In this document: piece after piece, positions 35,244 through 44,314 of the stretch
Layout of the letters: each line of letters begins with the position of its first letter
How positions within the stretch are numbered: position 1 is the first letter of the stretch
Assembly: GCF_024055715.1 (NCBI RefSeq)
Contig: NZ_JAMXMV010000020.1
Location: 1 to 64,000, forward strand
DNA: 64,000 nucleotides
DNA from: Actinoallomurus soli
GTDB taxonomy: Bacteria > Actinomycetota > Actinomycetes > Streptosporangiales > Streptosporangiaceae
Direction: 5' to 3'
Translations under genes and position numbers: made by a program
The notes under the pieces: model-generated
Database searches by the model: none
What the model was told of the DNA's origin: nothing
What the model saw: the letters and a program-made list of their open reading frames with translations, nothing else

Positions 35244-36298
35244 GGGTGCTCGTGGTCAACGCCGGGTCCAGCAGCCTCAAGCTGAGCCTGCTGGACGCCG
35301 ACGACACCGTGCTGGCCACGCCCGGAAGCCTGGAGGAGCTCCCGGACCTGCCCGCCCCCGACGCGATCGGTCACCGGATCGTCCACGGGGGCCGGGAGTT
35401 CATCGAGCCGGTGCTGATCGACGACGAGGTCGAGCGGCGGCTGCGGGCACTGGTCGACCTGGCCCCGCTGCACCAGCCGAAGTCGCTGCACGGCATCGAC
35501 GCCGTACGGGCGGTGCTCCCGGAGACTCCGGAGGTCGCCTGCTTCGACACCGCCTTCCACGCGGGCCTGCCGCCCGCCGCCGCCACGTACGCTCTGCCCG
35601 CGTCGTGGCGGGAGAAGTACGGCCTGCGCCGCTTCGGGTTCCACGGCCTGTCCCACGCGTACGCGGCCCGGCGGACCGGGGAACTGCTGGGCGCCGACCC
35701 GGCCACTCTGCGGATCGTCGTCTGTCACCTGGGCGCCGGGGCCTCGCTGTGCGCGGTGGCCGGCGGCCGCTCGGTCGACACGACCATGGGATTCACCCCG
35801 CTCGAAGGGCTCGTGATGGCGACCCGGTCCGGCAGCGTCGACCCGGGCCTGCTGCTGTGGCTCCAGCAGCACGAGGGCGTCGCCATCGACGAGCTCGCCG
35901 AGGTGCTGGAGCACGAGTCCGGGCTGCTGGCGCTGTCCGGGACCCCGGACATGCGGCAGATCCTCGCCCGCGAGGACGCCGACGCGACGCTCGCGCTGGA
36001 GGTCTACCTGCACCGGCTGCGCGGCCTGATCGCGCAGATGGCCGCGGCCATGGGCGGTCTCGACGTCCTGGTCTTCACCGGCGGCGTCGGCGAACACGCA
36101 CCGGAGATCAGGCGGCGCGCGGCGGACGGACTCGCGTTCCTGGGCGTGCGCGTCGACGCCGGCCGCAACGTCGCCGCCCGCGGCGACGCGGACATCGGAG
36201 CCCCGGGGGCGGCGGTCCGCTCCCTGGTCGTGGCGGCCCGGGAGGATCTTGAGGTCGCGGCGGGAACGCGCGCGGTCCTGAGCGCGGCGCCCCGGTAG
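35240..36298 (+). CDS. ackA: Acetate kinase
   Basis: A 352-residue ASKHA-fold kinase that converts acetyl-phosphate and ADP to acetate and ATP. The N-terminal [17 protein letters not shown] is the family's phosphate-binding strand. [59 protein letters not shown] and [13 protein letters not shown] are all present. It is somewhat shorter than the usual 395-400 residues, consistent with a compact actinobacterial form. The ATGA overlap with phosphoketolase makes a two-enzyme ATP-yielding bypass of lower glycolysis. Confidence 0.96.
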   Translation: MRVLVVNAGSSSLKLSLLDADDTVLATPGSLEELPDLPAPDAIGHRIVHGGREFIEPVLIDDEVERRLRALVDLAPLHQPKSLHGIDAVRAVLPETPEVACFDTAFHAGLPPAAATYALPASWREKYGLRRFGFHGLSHAYAARRTGELLGADPATLRIVVCHLGAGASLCAVAGGRSVDTTMGFTPLEGLVMATRSGSVDPGLLLWLQQHEGVAIDELAEVLEHESGLLALSGTPDMRQILAREDADATLALEVYLHRLRGLIAQMAAAMGGLDVLVFTGGVGEHAPEIRRRAADGLAFLGVRVDAGRNVAARGDADIGAPGAAVRSLVVAAREDLEVAAGTRAVLSAAPR

Positions 36299-36382
36299 CC
36301 CCGGGTGCGCCTTCGATGGCCTGGAACAGGCCACGGCGGCCCGGGGCGTCCAGGGTGGCCCGGGTGCGGCCCGGTGACCTGG

Positions 36383-36400
36383 TGTTCCATACTGTGAACA
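36383..36400. promoter_or_regulatory. Inverted repeat upstream of the GAF kinase
   Basis: TGTTC-N8-GAACA (TGTTCCATACTGTGAACA) sits 43 bp before ATG 36443, in an otherwise GC-rich leader. Its AT-rich centre could overlap a -10 element. Candidate operator; no known consensus matched. Confidence 0.35.
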
Positions 36401-36442
36401 GCGGGCCCGGGCAGCGGCCTGACGGGGGAGGTTCTCGCTGCC

Positions 36443-38047
36443 ATGCCTTCGGACATCCGGTCGGGCCAGGACGGTTCCGGCCTTCTGCCGCAGCTGAGGC
36501 TCGACGAGCTGCTCGCCGAGCTGCAGACGCGGCTGGCCGCCGTGCTCACCACCCGTGACCGCGTGCACGCGCTGGTGGAAGCGGTCGTGACCATCGAGAG
36601 CGATCTGGACCTCGACGTCGTGCTGCGGCGGATCGTCGAGGCGGCGGCCACGCTCGCCGGCGCCCGCCGATGCTCCCTGCGAGTGATCGGGGAGGACGAC
36701 CGGCTCGGGCGGCTCGTGACCGCCGGAGGGCATGGCGACCCCGGCGCCGATCCGCCGCCGGGCCGATCGCTCAGCGTGCCGGTACGGGTCCGGGACGCGG
36801 TGTTCGGCACGCTCGAGCTCGCCGGCAGGAAGGACGGCGGGGAGTTCGACGAGAACGACGAGAACATCGTCACCGCGCTCGCCGTCGCGGCCGGCGTGGC
36901 CATCGAGAACGCCAGGCTGTACGAGGAGGCCCGCGGGCGGGAGCGCTGGCTCCAGGCGTCGGCCGACGTCTCGGCGTCATTGCTGTCCGGCACCGAGCCG
37001 GATGAGGTGCTCGTGCTGGTCGCCGAACGCGCCCGGCAGGTCTGTTCCGCCGCCACCGCCGGCGTGCTGCTGGCCACCGGCGGCGAACTCGTCGCCGAGG
37101 CCACCGCCGGCCGGCACGCCGACGCGCTCCGCGGAATGCGGCTGCGCGTCGACGACACCGTCGCCGGCCGGGTCTACCGAAGCGGCCGGTCCGTCGTCCT
37201 GGCCGACGCGGACGAGTTCCTGCGCGCGGCCGGGATTCGCCTCCCGGACGTGATCGGACCGGTGCTGATCGTTCCCCTGGGCTCGGGCCCGGCCGCGCGC
37301 GGCGTCCTGACGGTGTGCGACCCGCCGGGCGGGCCCACGCTCGGCCGGTCCGCCCGCCGGTTGCTGGAGGCGTTCGCCGCCCAGGCGGCGGTGGCGCTCG
37401 AACTCGCGGACCGGCGGCGTGACGCCGAGCGGCTCGTGCTGCTGGAGGAGCGGGGCCGGATCGCCAAGGACCTGCACGACACCGTCATCCAGCGCCTGTT
37501 CGCGACGGCCATGACGCTGATGGGCGCGGCCAGGGCCGCCGAGCGGCACGACGTGGCCGCGCGCGTCCGGCGCGCGGTCGACGACCTGGACGACACGATC
37601 CGGCAGATCCGCTCGACGATCTTCGCCCTGCAGGTCGCGCCCGACGAGCGCGCGCTGCGCTCGCGGATCCGGCGCGTGACCGACCGGGCGGAGGAGATGC
37701 TCGGGTTCGCTCCCGAGGTCCGGCTGGACGGCCCCCTGGACCTGACGGTGGACGACGGAGTGGCCGCCCAGGTGACGTCGGTGCTGGCGGAGGCGCTCTC
37801 GAACGCCGCGCGGCACGCCAAGGCGCACCGGGTGAGCGTCACCGTGAGCGCCGCCGACGACGTGGTCGTACGGGTCGCCGACGACGGGATCGGGATCTCG
37901 CCGGGCGGCCGCCGGAGCGGCCTGCGCAATCTCGCCGAACGGGCCGAACGGCTCGGCGGCTCGTTCCACGTCGGGCCGGGGGAGCGCGGCGGCAGCGTCC
38001 TGGAATGGCGCGTCCCCGCGCACGCGTCCCCCGCGAAGGAGCCCTGA
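36443..38047 (+). CDS. DevS/DosT-like GAF-GAF sensor histidine kinase
   Basis: A 534-residue soluble sensor kinase. A leader helix (VHALVEAVVTIESDLDLDVVLRRIVEAA) precedes GAF-A (about 55-150), which is followed by GAF-B (about 165-315), a HisKA_3 dimerisation domain with H345 in KDLHDTVIQRLFATAM, and HATPase_c (about 430-530, with DDGIG and GLRNLAERAE). The layout and linker wording (PVRVRDAVFGTLEL, AGVAIENARLYEEAR) match DevS/DosT. GAF-A is shorter than in those haem sensors and lacks the loop that carries their haem-ligand His. No partner response regulator adjoins it, so the cognate DevR-type protein must be elsewhere. GGGGGAGG is 11 nt before the ATG. Confidence 0.92.
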   Translation: MPSDIRSGQDGSGLLPQLRLDELLAELQTRLAAVLTTRDRVHALVEAVVTIESDLDLDVVLRRIVEAAATLAGARRCSLRVIGEDDRLGRLVTAGGHGDPGADPPPGRSLSVPVRVRDAVFGTLELAGRKDGGEFDENDENIVTALAVAAGVAIENARLYEEARGRERWLQASADVSASLLSGTEPDEVLVLVAERARQVCSAATAGVLLATGGELVAEATAGRHADALRGMRLRVDDTVAGRVYRSGRSVVLADADEFLRAAGIRLPDVIGPVLIVPLGSGPAARGVLTVCDPPGGPTLGRSARRLLEAFAAQAAVALELADRRRDAERLVLLEERGRIAKDLHDTVIQRLFATAMTLMGAARAAERHDVAARVRRAVDDLDDTIRQIRSTIFALQVAPDERALRSRIRRVTDRAEEMLGFAPEVRLDGPLDLTVDDGVAAQVTSVLAEALSNAARHAKAHRVSVTVSAADDVVVRVADDGIGISPGGRRSGLRNLAERAERLGGSFHVGPGERGGSVLEWRVPAHASPAKEP

Positions 38048-38088
38048 CGCCCGGTGCGCCCGCGTGACGGCCGCCGGCGGCGGCCGAC

Positions 38089-38100
38089 GTCACCGGTGAC
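38089..38100. promoter_or_regulatory. 12-bp palindrome upstream of the stress-protein gene
   Basis: GTCACCGGTGAC is a perfect 12-bp palindrome 17 bp before the DosR-like box in the same promoter. It could be a second regulator site or a terminator remnant of the kinase gene. Confidence 0.35.
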
Positions 38101-38117
38101 ACTGGCCGATCGGCACG

Positions 38118-38131
38118 GGGACCTTGGTCCC
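38118..38131. promoter_or_regulatory. DosR/DevR-like box 3
   Basis: GGGACCTTGGTCCC is a perfect 14-bp palindrome with the full GGGAC-N4-GTCCC core, 107 bp upstream of the universal-stress-protein start. It shares the GGGACCTT left arm with boxes 1 and 2. Confidence 0.75.
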
Positions 38132-38238
38132 TTCCGGCCGGTTCTCACGGGCGATGATCCTGGAGGCGTGAACAGACCTCGCGACGGTCACGCGGTGAAC
38201 GGGGCCGGCCGGGGTACCGCGCCGGTAGAGGAGATCCC

Positions 38239-39096
38239 ATGAGGCCGATCGTCGTCGGAACGGACGGCTCCCCCCGCGCGGGCCTCGCGGTCGAGTGGGC
38301 GGCGGAGGAGGCGGGACGGACCGGGCGCCCGCTCCACGTGCTGCACGCCGTCGAACGCTGGCCGTACGACGTGCCGTTCCACCCGGCCCCGGGCCTGGCC
38401 GAGTCCCGTGCCGAGGACGCGGACCGGGTTCTCGCCGATGCCGCGGACCTCGCCGTGAAGACCAGGCCGGGCGTCGAGGTCACGACCGGGCTCGTCGAGG
38501 AGAGTCCGTCCGAGGCGCTCCGGCAGGCGGCCTTCGGCGCGTACGAGATCGTGATCGGCAACCGTGGCCTCGGGGGCCTCGCGGCCCTGTTGCTCGGGTC
38601 GACCGGGCTGAAGGTCGCGGGGCACGCTCCCGGACCGGTGATCATCGTGCGGGGCGAGACCGGTGAGACCCGCGGTGAGGTCGTCGTCGGAGTCGACCGG
38701 TCCGGCGAGTCCGCCCTCGCCCTGGAGTACGCCTTCGAGACGGCGAGCCTTCGCGGCGCGTGGGTCAGGGCCGTGCACGTCACGTCGGCCCCGTCCGCCG
38801 CGCTCACGACGTCGTACCCGGCGGCGATCCGCGACGCGGCCGCGGCCGCCGCGACGCTCCTGATCGGCGCGCTCGCGCCCTGGCGGGACAGGTACCCCGA
38901 GGTCAGGGTCGTCGAGCAGGCGGCCGTGGGGCACACGGTGGGCGAGCTCGTCGAACGCTCCGCCCGCGCGGACCTGCTCGTCGTCGGCGTCCGCTCGAAC
39001 TACGGCGGCCGCTACGGCCTGCACCTCGGCTCGGTGAGCCACGGCGTGATCCATCACTCCGCCTGCCCGGTCGCCGTCGTGCGCGCCCGCCCCTGA
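38239..39096 (+). CDS. Tandem universal stress protein
   Basis: A 285-residue protein with two USP domains (about 1-140 and 148-283). The first carries the ATP-binding pattern GNRGLGGLAALLLGSTG...PVIIVRG and the second a related GVRSNYGGRYGLHLGS...CPVAVVRAR. Both begin with IVVGTDGS- or VVVGVDRS-type strands. Tandem USPs are hallmark members of DosR regulons in mycobacteria and of the Streptomyces OsdR regulon. AGAGGAG precedes ATG 38239 and a DosR-like box lies about 107 bp upstream. Confidence 0.94.
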   Translation: MRPIVVGTDGSPRAGLAVEWAAEEAGRTGRPLHVLHAVERWPYDVPFHPAPGLAESRAEDADRVLADAADLAVKTRPGVEVTTGLVEESPSEALRQAAFGAYEIVIGNRGLGGLAALLLGSTGLKVAGHAPGPVIIVRGETGETRGEVVVGVDRSGESALALEYAFETASLRGAWVRAVHVTSAPSAALTTSYPAAIRDAAAAAATLLIGALAPWRDRYPEVRVVEQAAVGHTVGELVERSARADLLVVGVRSNYGGRYGLHLGSVSHGVIHHSACPVAVVRARP

Positions 39097-39101
39097 GACC
39101 C

Positions 39102-40646
39102 TCAGCCCGGCGGTTCCTCGTCCGGCGATCCGATCGGCAGGCGGATCCGGAAGTGCGTTCGCCCCGGCCCGCTGTCGAGTGTGGCGGACCCGCCGTGGGC
39201 GTGGACGACGGCGGACACGATCGCCAGCCCCAGCCCGCTGCCGCCGGCCTTGCGCGAGCGCGAGCCGTCGCCCCGTACGAAGCGTTCGAAGACGTCGTCG
39301 CGCAGGTCGGCGGGGACGCCGGGGCCGTCGTCGACCACCTCGAGCAGCACCGTCTCGTCCCGATCGGCCGCGGCGACGCGCACCGTGACGTTCGTGCCCG
39401 GCGGGGTGTGGGTGCGGGCGTTGGTCAAGAGGTTCCCGATGACCTGGTGCAGCCGGAACTCGTCCCCGTACACCGTCACCGGATCCTCCGGCAGGTCGAG
39501 GGCCCAGTGGTGGTCCGGGCCCGCGGCCCGCGCGTCGCTGGTGGTGTCGATCGCGAGGCGGGTCAGGTCCACCGGTTCGTTGGCGAGCGGGCGCCCGGCG
39601 TCGAGCCGCGCGAGCAGGAGCAGGTCGTCGACCAGGTGCCCCATCCGCGCCGACTCCGCCTCGATCCGGCGCAGCGCGTGGTCGGCCCGCGGGCCGGTCT
39701 CGCCGGGATCCCGGCGGGCCGCCTCGGCGTGGCTGCGGATGCTCGCCAGGGGGGTGCGCAGCTCGTGGCTGGCGTCGGCGATGAACCGCCGCAGCCTGTC
39801 CTCGCTGGCCTGCCGCTGCGCGAGCGCCGACTCGACGTGTTCCAGCATGTGGTTGAAGGCCGTGCTGACCTGCCCGACCTCGGTGCCCGGCTCGGTGTAC
39901 GGCACCCGGGCGGGCAGCGCGACCTCCCCGCTCGCCAGCGGCAGCTCGGAGACGTGGATCGCGGTGGCGGCGACGCGCCGCAGCGGGCGCAGGGCGAGCC
40001 GTACGAACGTGGCGCCGGCGACCCCGCCCGCGGCGAGGACGACGATGAACACCGTGAGCTCGACCATGACGAGCCGGCCCACGGTCTCGTCGACCCCGTG
40101 CATCGGCAGCCCGGTGACCAGGATGTCGCGGTCCTCACCGTGGCTGGCCATGAGCCGGTACTTGCCGAGGGATTCCAGCTCGACCGTGCGCGGGCGGCCG
40201 TCGGGGGACAGCGCCTCCAGCCGCGCCCGGTCCGCCGCGGGCAGGGCGAGCTGACCGCCGTGGTCCCGTACGACGCCGCACTGCGTCACCTCGCCGTCGG
40301 CCAGGCGTGCGCCGAACGTGCCGACCGCCTGGCCCTTGACGCGGTCGAAGTGCTCGTCCTCCACGGCGTGTTCCAGGCCGATGGCGTACCGGCCCTTGGC
40401 GTCCTGGAGCTGCTGGTCGAGCCGGCCGATGAGGAAGCGCTGCAGGGACAGGGTCGTGGCGACGCCGACGATCGTGCAGGCGAGCGTGAACAACAGGAGC
40501 GACCCGACGATGAGCCGGCCGCGCAGCGTACGGATCCGGAGCCGGCCCAGGAGCAGGCGGATCCGGTGGCCCGGGCGGGCCGCGGGCCCCTGGGAGGGGC
40601 GGCTCGCCGGGACGGCGTGTTCCGCGCGGTCGGTCGGGGCCGTCAT
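39102..40646 (-). CDS. Membrane sensor histidine kinase of a two-component system
   Basis: A 514-residue kinase. Two membrane helices at about 40-62 and 185-210 bracket an extracytoplasmic sensor region. A HAMP domain (VRLALRPLRRVAATA) leads to the HisKA domain with FIADASHELRTPLASIRSH and to HATPase_c with N-box (NLLTNARTHT), DDGPGVP and GSGLGLAIV. Its ATG overlaps the response-regulator stop, so the two are coupled. The pair is divergent from a ferric-reductase-like, FMN-binding and ApbE trio, suggesting redox or envelope-flavin control. The sensed signal is unknown. Confidence 0.94.
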   Translation of the reverse strand: MTAPTDRAEHAVPASRPSQGPAARPGHRIRLLLGRLRIRTLRGRLIVGSLLLFTLACTIVGVATTLSLQRFLIGRLDQQLQDAKGRYAIGLEHAVEDEHFDRVKGQAVGTFGARLADGEVTQCGVVRDHGGQLALPAADRARLEALSPDGRPRTVELESLGKYRLMASHGEDRDILVTGLPMHGVDETVGRLVMVELTVFIVVLAAGGVAGATFVRLALRPLRRVAATAIHVSELPLASGEVALPARVPYTEPGTEVGQVSTAFNHMLEHVESALAQRQASEDRLRRFIADASHELRTPLASIRSHAEAARRDPGETGPRADHALRRIEAESARMGHLVDDLLLLARLDAGRPLANEPVDLTRLAIDTTSDARAAGPDHHWALDLPEDPVTVYGDEFRLHQVIGNLLTNARTHTPPGTNVTVRVAAADRDETVLLEVVDDGPGVPADLRDDVFERFVRGDGSRSRKAGGSGLGLAIVSAVVHAHGGSATLDSGPGRTHFRIRLPIGSPDEEPPG

Positions 40647-41398
40647 GAGGCGGGCGGCCGCAGGACGTAGCCGACGCCGCGGACGGTGTGGATCATCGGC
40701 TCGCGCCCGGCGTCGATCTTCTTGCGCAGATAGCTGACGTACAGCTCGACGACGTGCGCCTGCCCGCCGAAGTCGTAGTTCCACACGCGGTCCAGGATCT
40801 GCGGTTTGGACAGCACCCGGCGGGGGTTGCGCATGAAGTAGCGCAGCAGCTCGAACTCCGTGGCCGTCAGCTCGATCAGGTCACCGCCCCGGCGCACCTC
40901 GCGAGAGCCCTCGTCGAGGGTGAGGTCGCCGACCGCCAGCGCCTCACCGCCCTGCGCACGGGCCAGCCCGGACCGCCGGAGCAGGCCCCGCAGGCGGGCC
41001 AGCACCTCCTCCAGGCTGAACGGCTTGGTGACGTAGTCGTCGCCGCCGGCGGTGATGCCCGCGACGCGGTCCTCGACGGCGTCGCGTGCGGTCAGGAAGA
41101 GGACGCAGACGTCCGGGTTGTCGGCGCGCAGCCTCCGCATGACCTCCAGGCCGTCGAAGTCGGGGAGCATCACGTCGAGCAGGACGGCGTCGGGCCGGAA
41201 GTCCCGGCCCGCCTTCACCGCCTCGGCGCCGGCGCCGGCCGTCATGACCTCCCAGCCCTCGAAGCGCAGGACGCTGGCGAGGACCTCGGCGAGGCTCGTC
41301 TCGTCGTCGACCACGAGCACGCGTACCGGCGAACCGTCGGGTCGCGTCATCAACGGGTGCCGGGCCGACGGGGAATCGGGGGGTCGGGGTTCGCTCAT
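40643..41398 (-). CDS. OmpR/PhoB-family response regulator
   Basis: A 251-residue regulator. The receiver domain (about 25-140) has the acidic pair VVDDE, phosphoacceptor D75 in LLDVMLP, the switch Thr in LFLTARD, and K in YVTKPF. The winged-helix effector (about 155-250) has ELTATEFELLRYFMRNPRRVLSK and a C-terminal VRGVGYVLRPP. It is in the group with TrcR-like regulators. A second possible start is the Met at residue 17. Repeated CTGARCGTTC motifs upstream are its likely targets. Confidence 0.95.
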   Translation of the reverse strand: MSEPRPPDSPSARHPLMTRPDGSPVRVLVVDDETSLAEVLASVLRFEGWEVMTAGAGAEAVKAGRDFRPDAVLLDVMLPDFDGLEVMRRLRADNPDVCVLFLTARDAVEDRVAGITAGGDDYVTKPFSLEEVLARLRGLLRRSGLARAQGGEALAVGDLTLDEGSREVRRGGDLIELTATEFELLRYFMRNPRRVLSKPQILDRVWNYDFGGQAHVVELYVSYLRKKIDAGREPMIHTVRGVGYVLRPPAS

Positions 41399-41432
41399 CG
41401 TCTCCTACGCTGCTCCCGCAGTTCTGGGCACC

Positions 41433-41530
41433 CTGAACGTTCGCTGAGAAATCCCTCTGAGCGTTCCTCATCCGCGCAGGTCGGCGCGGTCTCAGCGGGG
41501 GCGCACAAGCCGTTCAGAAGGAACGTTCAG
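41433..41530. promoter_or_regulatory. Repeated CTGARCGTTC motifs between regulator and redox operon
   Basis: CTGAACGTTC (41433-41442) and CTGAGCGTTC (41457-41466) are direct repeats 24 bp apart. The inverse GAACGTTCAG is at 41521-41530, with a partial CGTTCAG at 41511-41517. Two sites lie close to the regulator start and two close to the oxidoreductase start. The arrangement suggests binding of the adjacent OmpR-type regulator to control both promoters. Confidence 0.6.
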
Positions 41531-41585
41531 CTTCGGGACCGAAAGTAGTCGACCGAACGACCCAAATCATACGGGGGGACAACCT

Positions 41586-42956
41586 GTGACTACTCTCGAC
41601 GAACGGGCCGCGGTGCGGAGGCCAGGGGCCGGCCGGCAGCCGGTACGCGCCCGGCCCGAGCACGTGCTGGTCCCGATCGGCCTGGGAGCGGCCGCGGTGA
41701 TCGCGCTGTGGTGGCATGACACTCCGGCCATCCACGGCTTCGGCGACTGGCTCACCAACGCCGGACGCATCACCGGGCTGCTGGCCGGATTCGCGGCCGT
41801 CGTCCTCGTCGGCCTCATGGCCCGGGTCCCGGCGCTCGAGCGCGGGGTCGGCACGGACCGGCTCGCCCGGTGGCACGCGATGGGCGGCCGGTACATGGTC
41901 TGGCTCGTCATGGCGCACGCGCTCCTGATCACCTGGGGATACGCGGTCACCGCGCACACCGACCCGATCCACCAGACCAAGACGCTGCTGCTGAGCTACC
42001 CGGACGTGCTGATGGCGACCGTCGCGGGCCTGCTCCTCGTCGGCGTGGGCGTCGTCTCCGCCCGCGCCGCGCGCCGCCGGATGCGCTACGAGACGTGGTA
42101 CTACCTGCACTTCTACACCTACCTGGCGATCGCGCTGGCGTTCAGCCACCAGTTCGCGACCGGCGCCGACTTCATGACGAACCTGCCCGCCCGCGTCCTG
42201 TGGTCCGCGCTGTACATCTTCGTCGGCGTGCTCCTCCTCTGGTTCCGGTTCGCGGTGCCGATCCGGCGGGCGTTCCGGCATCGGATGCGCGTCGAAGGGG
42301 TGTACCGCGAGGGCCCCGGCGTCGTCTCGGTGTGGGTCCGCGGCCGGCACCTCGACGAGCTGCGGGCCGAGCCGGGCCAGTTCTTCCGCTGGCGGTTCCT
42401 CACCCGTGACCTGTGGTGGGCCTCGAACCCGTACTCGCTGTCGGCTCCGGCCCGGCCGGACATGCTCCGCGTCACGGTGAAGACCTTCGGAGAGCACAGC
42501 GGCGCGCTGTCCCGGCTGCGTCCCGGCACGCGCGTGTTCGCCGAGGGCCCGTACGGCGCCTTCACCTCGGGACGGCGCCGGCGGCGGAAGGTGCTGCTGC
42601 TGGGCGGCGGCGTCGGCATCACCCCGATCCGCGCGCTGTTCGAGACGCTCCCGGCCGCTCCCGGCGACCTCACGCTCATCTACCGGGCCACCGACTGGTC
42701 CGACGTGGTCTTCCAGGAGGAGCTCCGCCAGATCGCGAAGGTCCGCGGCGCGGCACTGCACTACCTGGTCGGCTCGCGCCGGAACCTCGGCGCGGACCCG
42801 CTGTCCCCGCAGGTCCTCACGCGGCTCCTGCCGGACCTGAGCGACCACGACGTCTACCTCTGCGGCCCGGACGGCATGGCGAACGCCGCGAAGGCGGCCC
42901 TCCAGCAGGCGGGCGTGCCGCGCCGCCGCATCCACCACGAGTCCTTCGAGTTCTGA
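41586..42956 (+). CDS. Ferric-reductase-like transmembrane flavoprotein
   Basis: A 456-residue protein with about six membrane helices (residues 25-230) of the ferric-reductase/NOX-like type. It has His in MVWLVMAHALLI and in WYYLHFYTYLAIALAFSHQF as candidate haem ligands. A ferredoxin-reductase-like FAD domain follows (WWASNPYSLSAPA, GPYGAFT), then an NAD(P)H domain with LLLGGGVGITPIRALFE and C-terminal DVYLCGPDGM. It would pass electrons from NAD(P)H through FAD and haem across the membrane, probably to the FMN-binding protein encoded next. GTG 41586 is preceded by GGGGGGA. Confidence 0.9.
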   Translation: MTTLDERAAVRRPGAGRQPVRARPEHVLVPIGLGAAAVIALWWHDTPAIHGFGDWLTNAGRITGLLAGFAAVVLVGLMARVPALERGVGTDRLARWHAMGGRYMVWLVMAHALLITWGYAVTAHTDPIHQTKTLLLSYPDVLMATVAGLLLVGVGVVSARAARRRMRYETWYYLHFYTYLAIALAFSHQFATGADFMTNLPARVLWSALYIFVGVLLLWFRFAVPIRRAFRHRMRVEGVYREGPGVVSVWVRGRHLDELRAEPGQFFRWRFLTRDLWWASNPYSLSAPARPDMLRVTVKTFGEHSGALSRLRPGTRVFAEGPYGAFTSGRRRRRKVLLLGGGVGITPIRALFETLPAAPGDLTLIYRATDWSDVVFQEELRQIAKVRGAALHYLVGSRRNLGADPLSPQVLTRLLPDLSDHDVYLCGPDGMANAAKAALQQAGVPRRRIHHESFEF

Positions 42957-42977
42957 GTTCCAGGGGGATAAGAGCAC

Positions 42978-43487
42978 ATGAAGAGGGCGATCCTCACCAT
43001 CGTCGGGACCGTCGCCGGCCTGGTCCTGCTGTTGACCTTCAAGACGCACTCGGCGCCGAGCACCGCCTCCGCCGGAGCCACGCTGGGCACGGGTTCGGGT
43101 ACGGACAGCGGTGCGGCGGCCCCGGCGCCGAGCGAGAGCAGCGGCTCGAGCGCCGGCACCGGGAGCGGGACCAAGACGGGAGGCGGCAGCGGCCGGACGT
43201 CGAAGTCCACGACACGTACCGTCACCGGGAGCACCATCGACACGCGCTGGGGCCCCGTCCAGGTGCAGGTCACGCTGAAGGACGGGAAGATCACCAAGGT
43301 CCAGGCGCTCCAGCTGCCGAGCGGCAACCGCCGCGACCTGGAGATCAACAACTTCGCCGTGCCGCAGCTCTACCAGGAGACCCTGTCGGCGCAGAGCGCG
43401 CAGATCGACGCGGTCTCCGGCGCCACCTACACCAGCCAGGGCTACATCCAGTCGCTGCAGAGCGCGCTCGACAAGGCCGGCAAGTGA
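42978..43487 (+). CDS. Exported FMN-binding (covalent flavin) protein
   Basis: A 169-residue protein. An N-terminal membrane anchor (about 4-20) is followed by a Gly/Ser/Thr-rich linker (30-80) and the FMN_bind domain (about 82-166). The flavinylation motif is SGAT with Thr150, in DAVSGATYTS, to which ApbE attaches FMN. The apbE gene follows with a GTGA overlap, so enzyme and substrate are coupled. It likely receives electrons from the upstream flavoprotein outside the membrane. Confidence 0.9.
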   Translation: MKRAILTIVGTVAGLVLLLTFKTHSAPSTASAGATLGTGSGTDSGAAAPAPSESSGSSAGTGSGTKTGGGSGRTSKSTTRTVTGSTIDTRWGPVQVQVTLKDGKITKVQALQLPSGNRRDLEINNFAVPQLYQETLSAQSAQIDAVSGATYTSQGYIQSLQSALDKAGK

Positions 43488-44314
43488 CGGCGCTGCGGCA
43501 CGCCGAGCCGTGCATGGGAACGATCTTCTCCTTCGACCTGCGCGAGCCGTACCCGCGCGACGGCGCGCTGGACGAGGCGATCGCCTGGCTGCACTGGGTG
43601 GACGCGACCTTCTCGACGTACCGCCCGGACAGCGACATCAGCCGGCTCGCACGCGATGAGGTGGACGTGGTCGACTGCGCGCCCGAGGTGGCGGAGATCC
43701 TCGCCCTGTGCGACCGGCTCGCCGAGACCACCGAGGGCTGCTTCAGCGCCTACGCCGACGGCTCGCTCGACCCGTCCGGCGTGGTCAAGGGCTGGGCGAT
43801 CGAACGCGCCGGGAGCATGCTGCGCGCGGCCGGCGCGCCGAACCACAGTGTCAACGGGGGCGGCGACATCCAGCTGTCCGGCGGTCCCGAGCCGGGCCGC
43901 CCGTGGCGGGTGGGCATCGCCGACCCCCTGAGCCCCGGCTCGGTGGCGACGGTCGTCGCCGGGCGCGACATGGCCGTGGCGACCTCCGGGACCGCCGAAC
44001 GCGGAGCGCACATCCTCGACCCGCGCACCGGGCGGCCCGCGGACGGCCTCGCCGCGGTGACGGTCGTCGGGCCGAGCGTCACCCTCGCCGACGCCTACGC
44101 GACCGCGGCCTTCGTCATGGGGGACGCCGCCCGCGACTGGATCGAGGACCTGACCGGCTACGAGGCGTACGGCATCGAGCTCGACGGAGGGACCTGGGCC
44201 ACGTCCGGTCTGCGCGGCGACGCCTCCCCTCAGCCCGTGGCCAGGTCCGGCAGGTCGACCATGTCCACCAGGTCCGCGATCGAGTCGGCCACCCGCTGCG
44301 GGCGGAAGGGATAA
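43484..44314 (+). CDS. apbE: FAD:protein FMN transferase (ApbE)
   Basis: A 276-residue flavin transferase that moves FMN from FAD to a Thr of exported FMN-binding proteins. It starts at GTG 43484, overlapping the preceding stop. [67 protein letters not shown] and the metal-site [11 protein letters not shown] all fit. No lipobox or signal peptide is visible, unlike many ApbE proteins. The last 85 bp overlap the 3' end of the convergent HAD gene, and the final 30 or so residues look non-conserved. Confidence 0.92.
   Translation: MTALRHAEPCMGTIFSFDLREPYPRDGALDEAIAWLHWVDATFSTYRPDSDISRLARDEVDVVDCAPEVAEILALCDRLAETTEGCFSAYADGSLDPSGVVKGWAIERAGSMLRAAGAPNHSVNGGGDIQLSGGPEPGRPWRVGIADPLSPGSVATVVAGRDMAVATSGTAERGAHILDPRTGRPADGLAAVTVVGPSVTLADAYATAAFVMGDAARDWIEDLTGYEAYGIELDGGTWATSGLRGDASPQPVARSGRSTMSTRSAIESATRCGRKG

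Noticed and set aside
39102-41398. The two-component pair as partner of the DevS-like kinase
   Set aside because: The response regulator is OmpR-type with its own coupled kinase, whereas DevS-type kinases pair with NarL/LuxR-type regulators.
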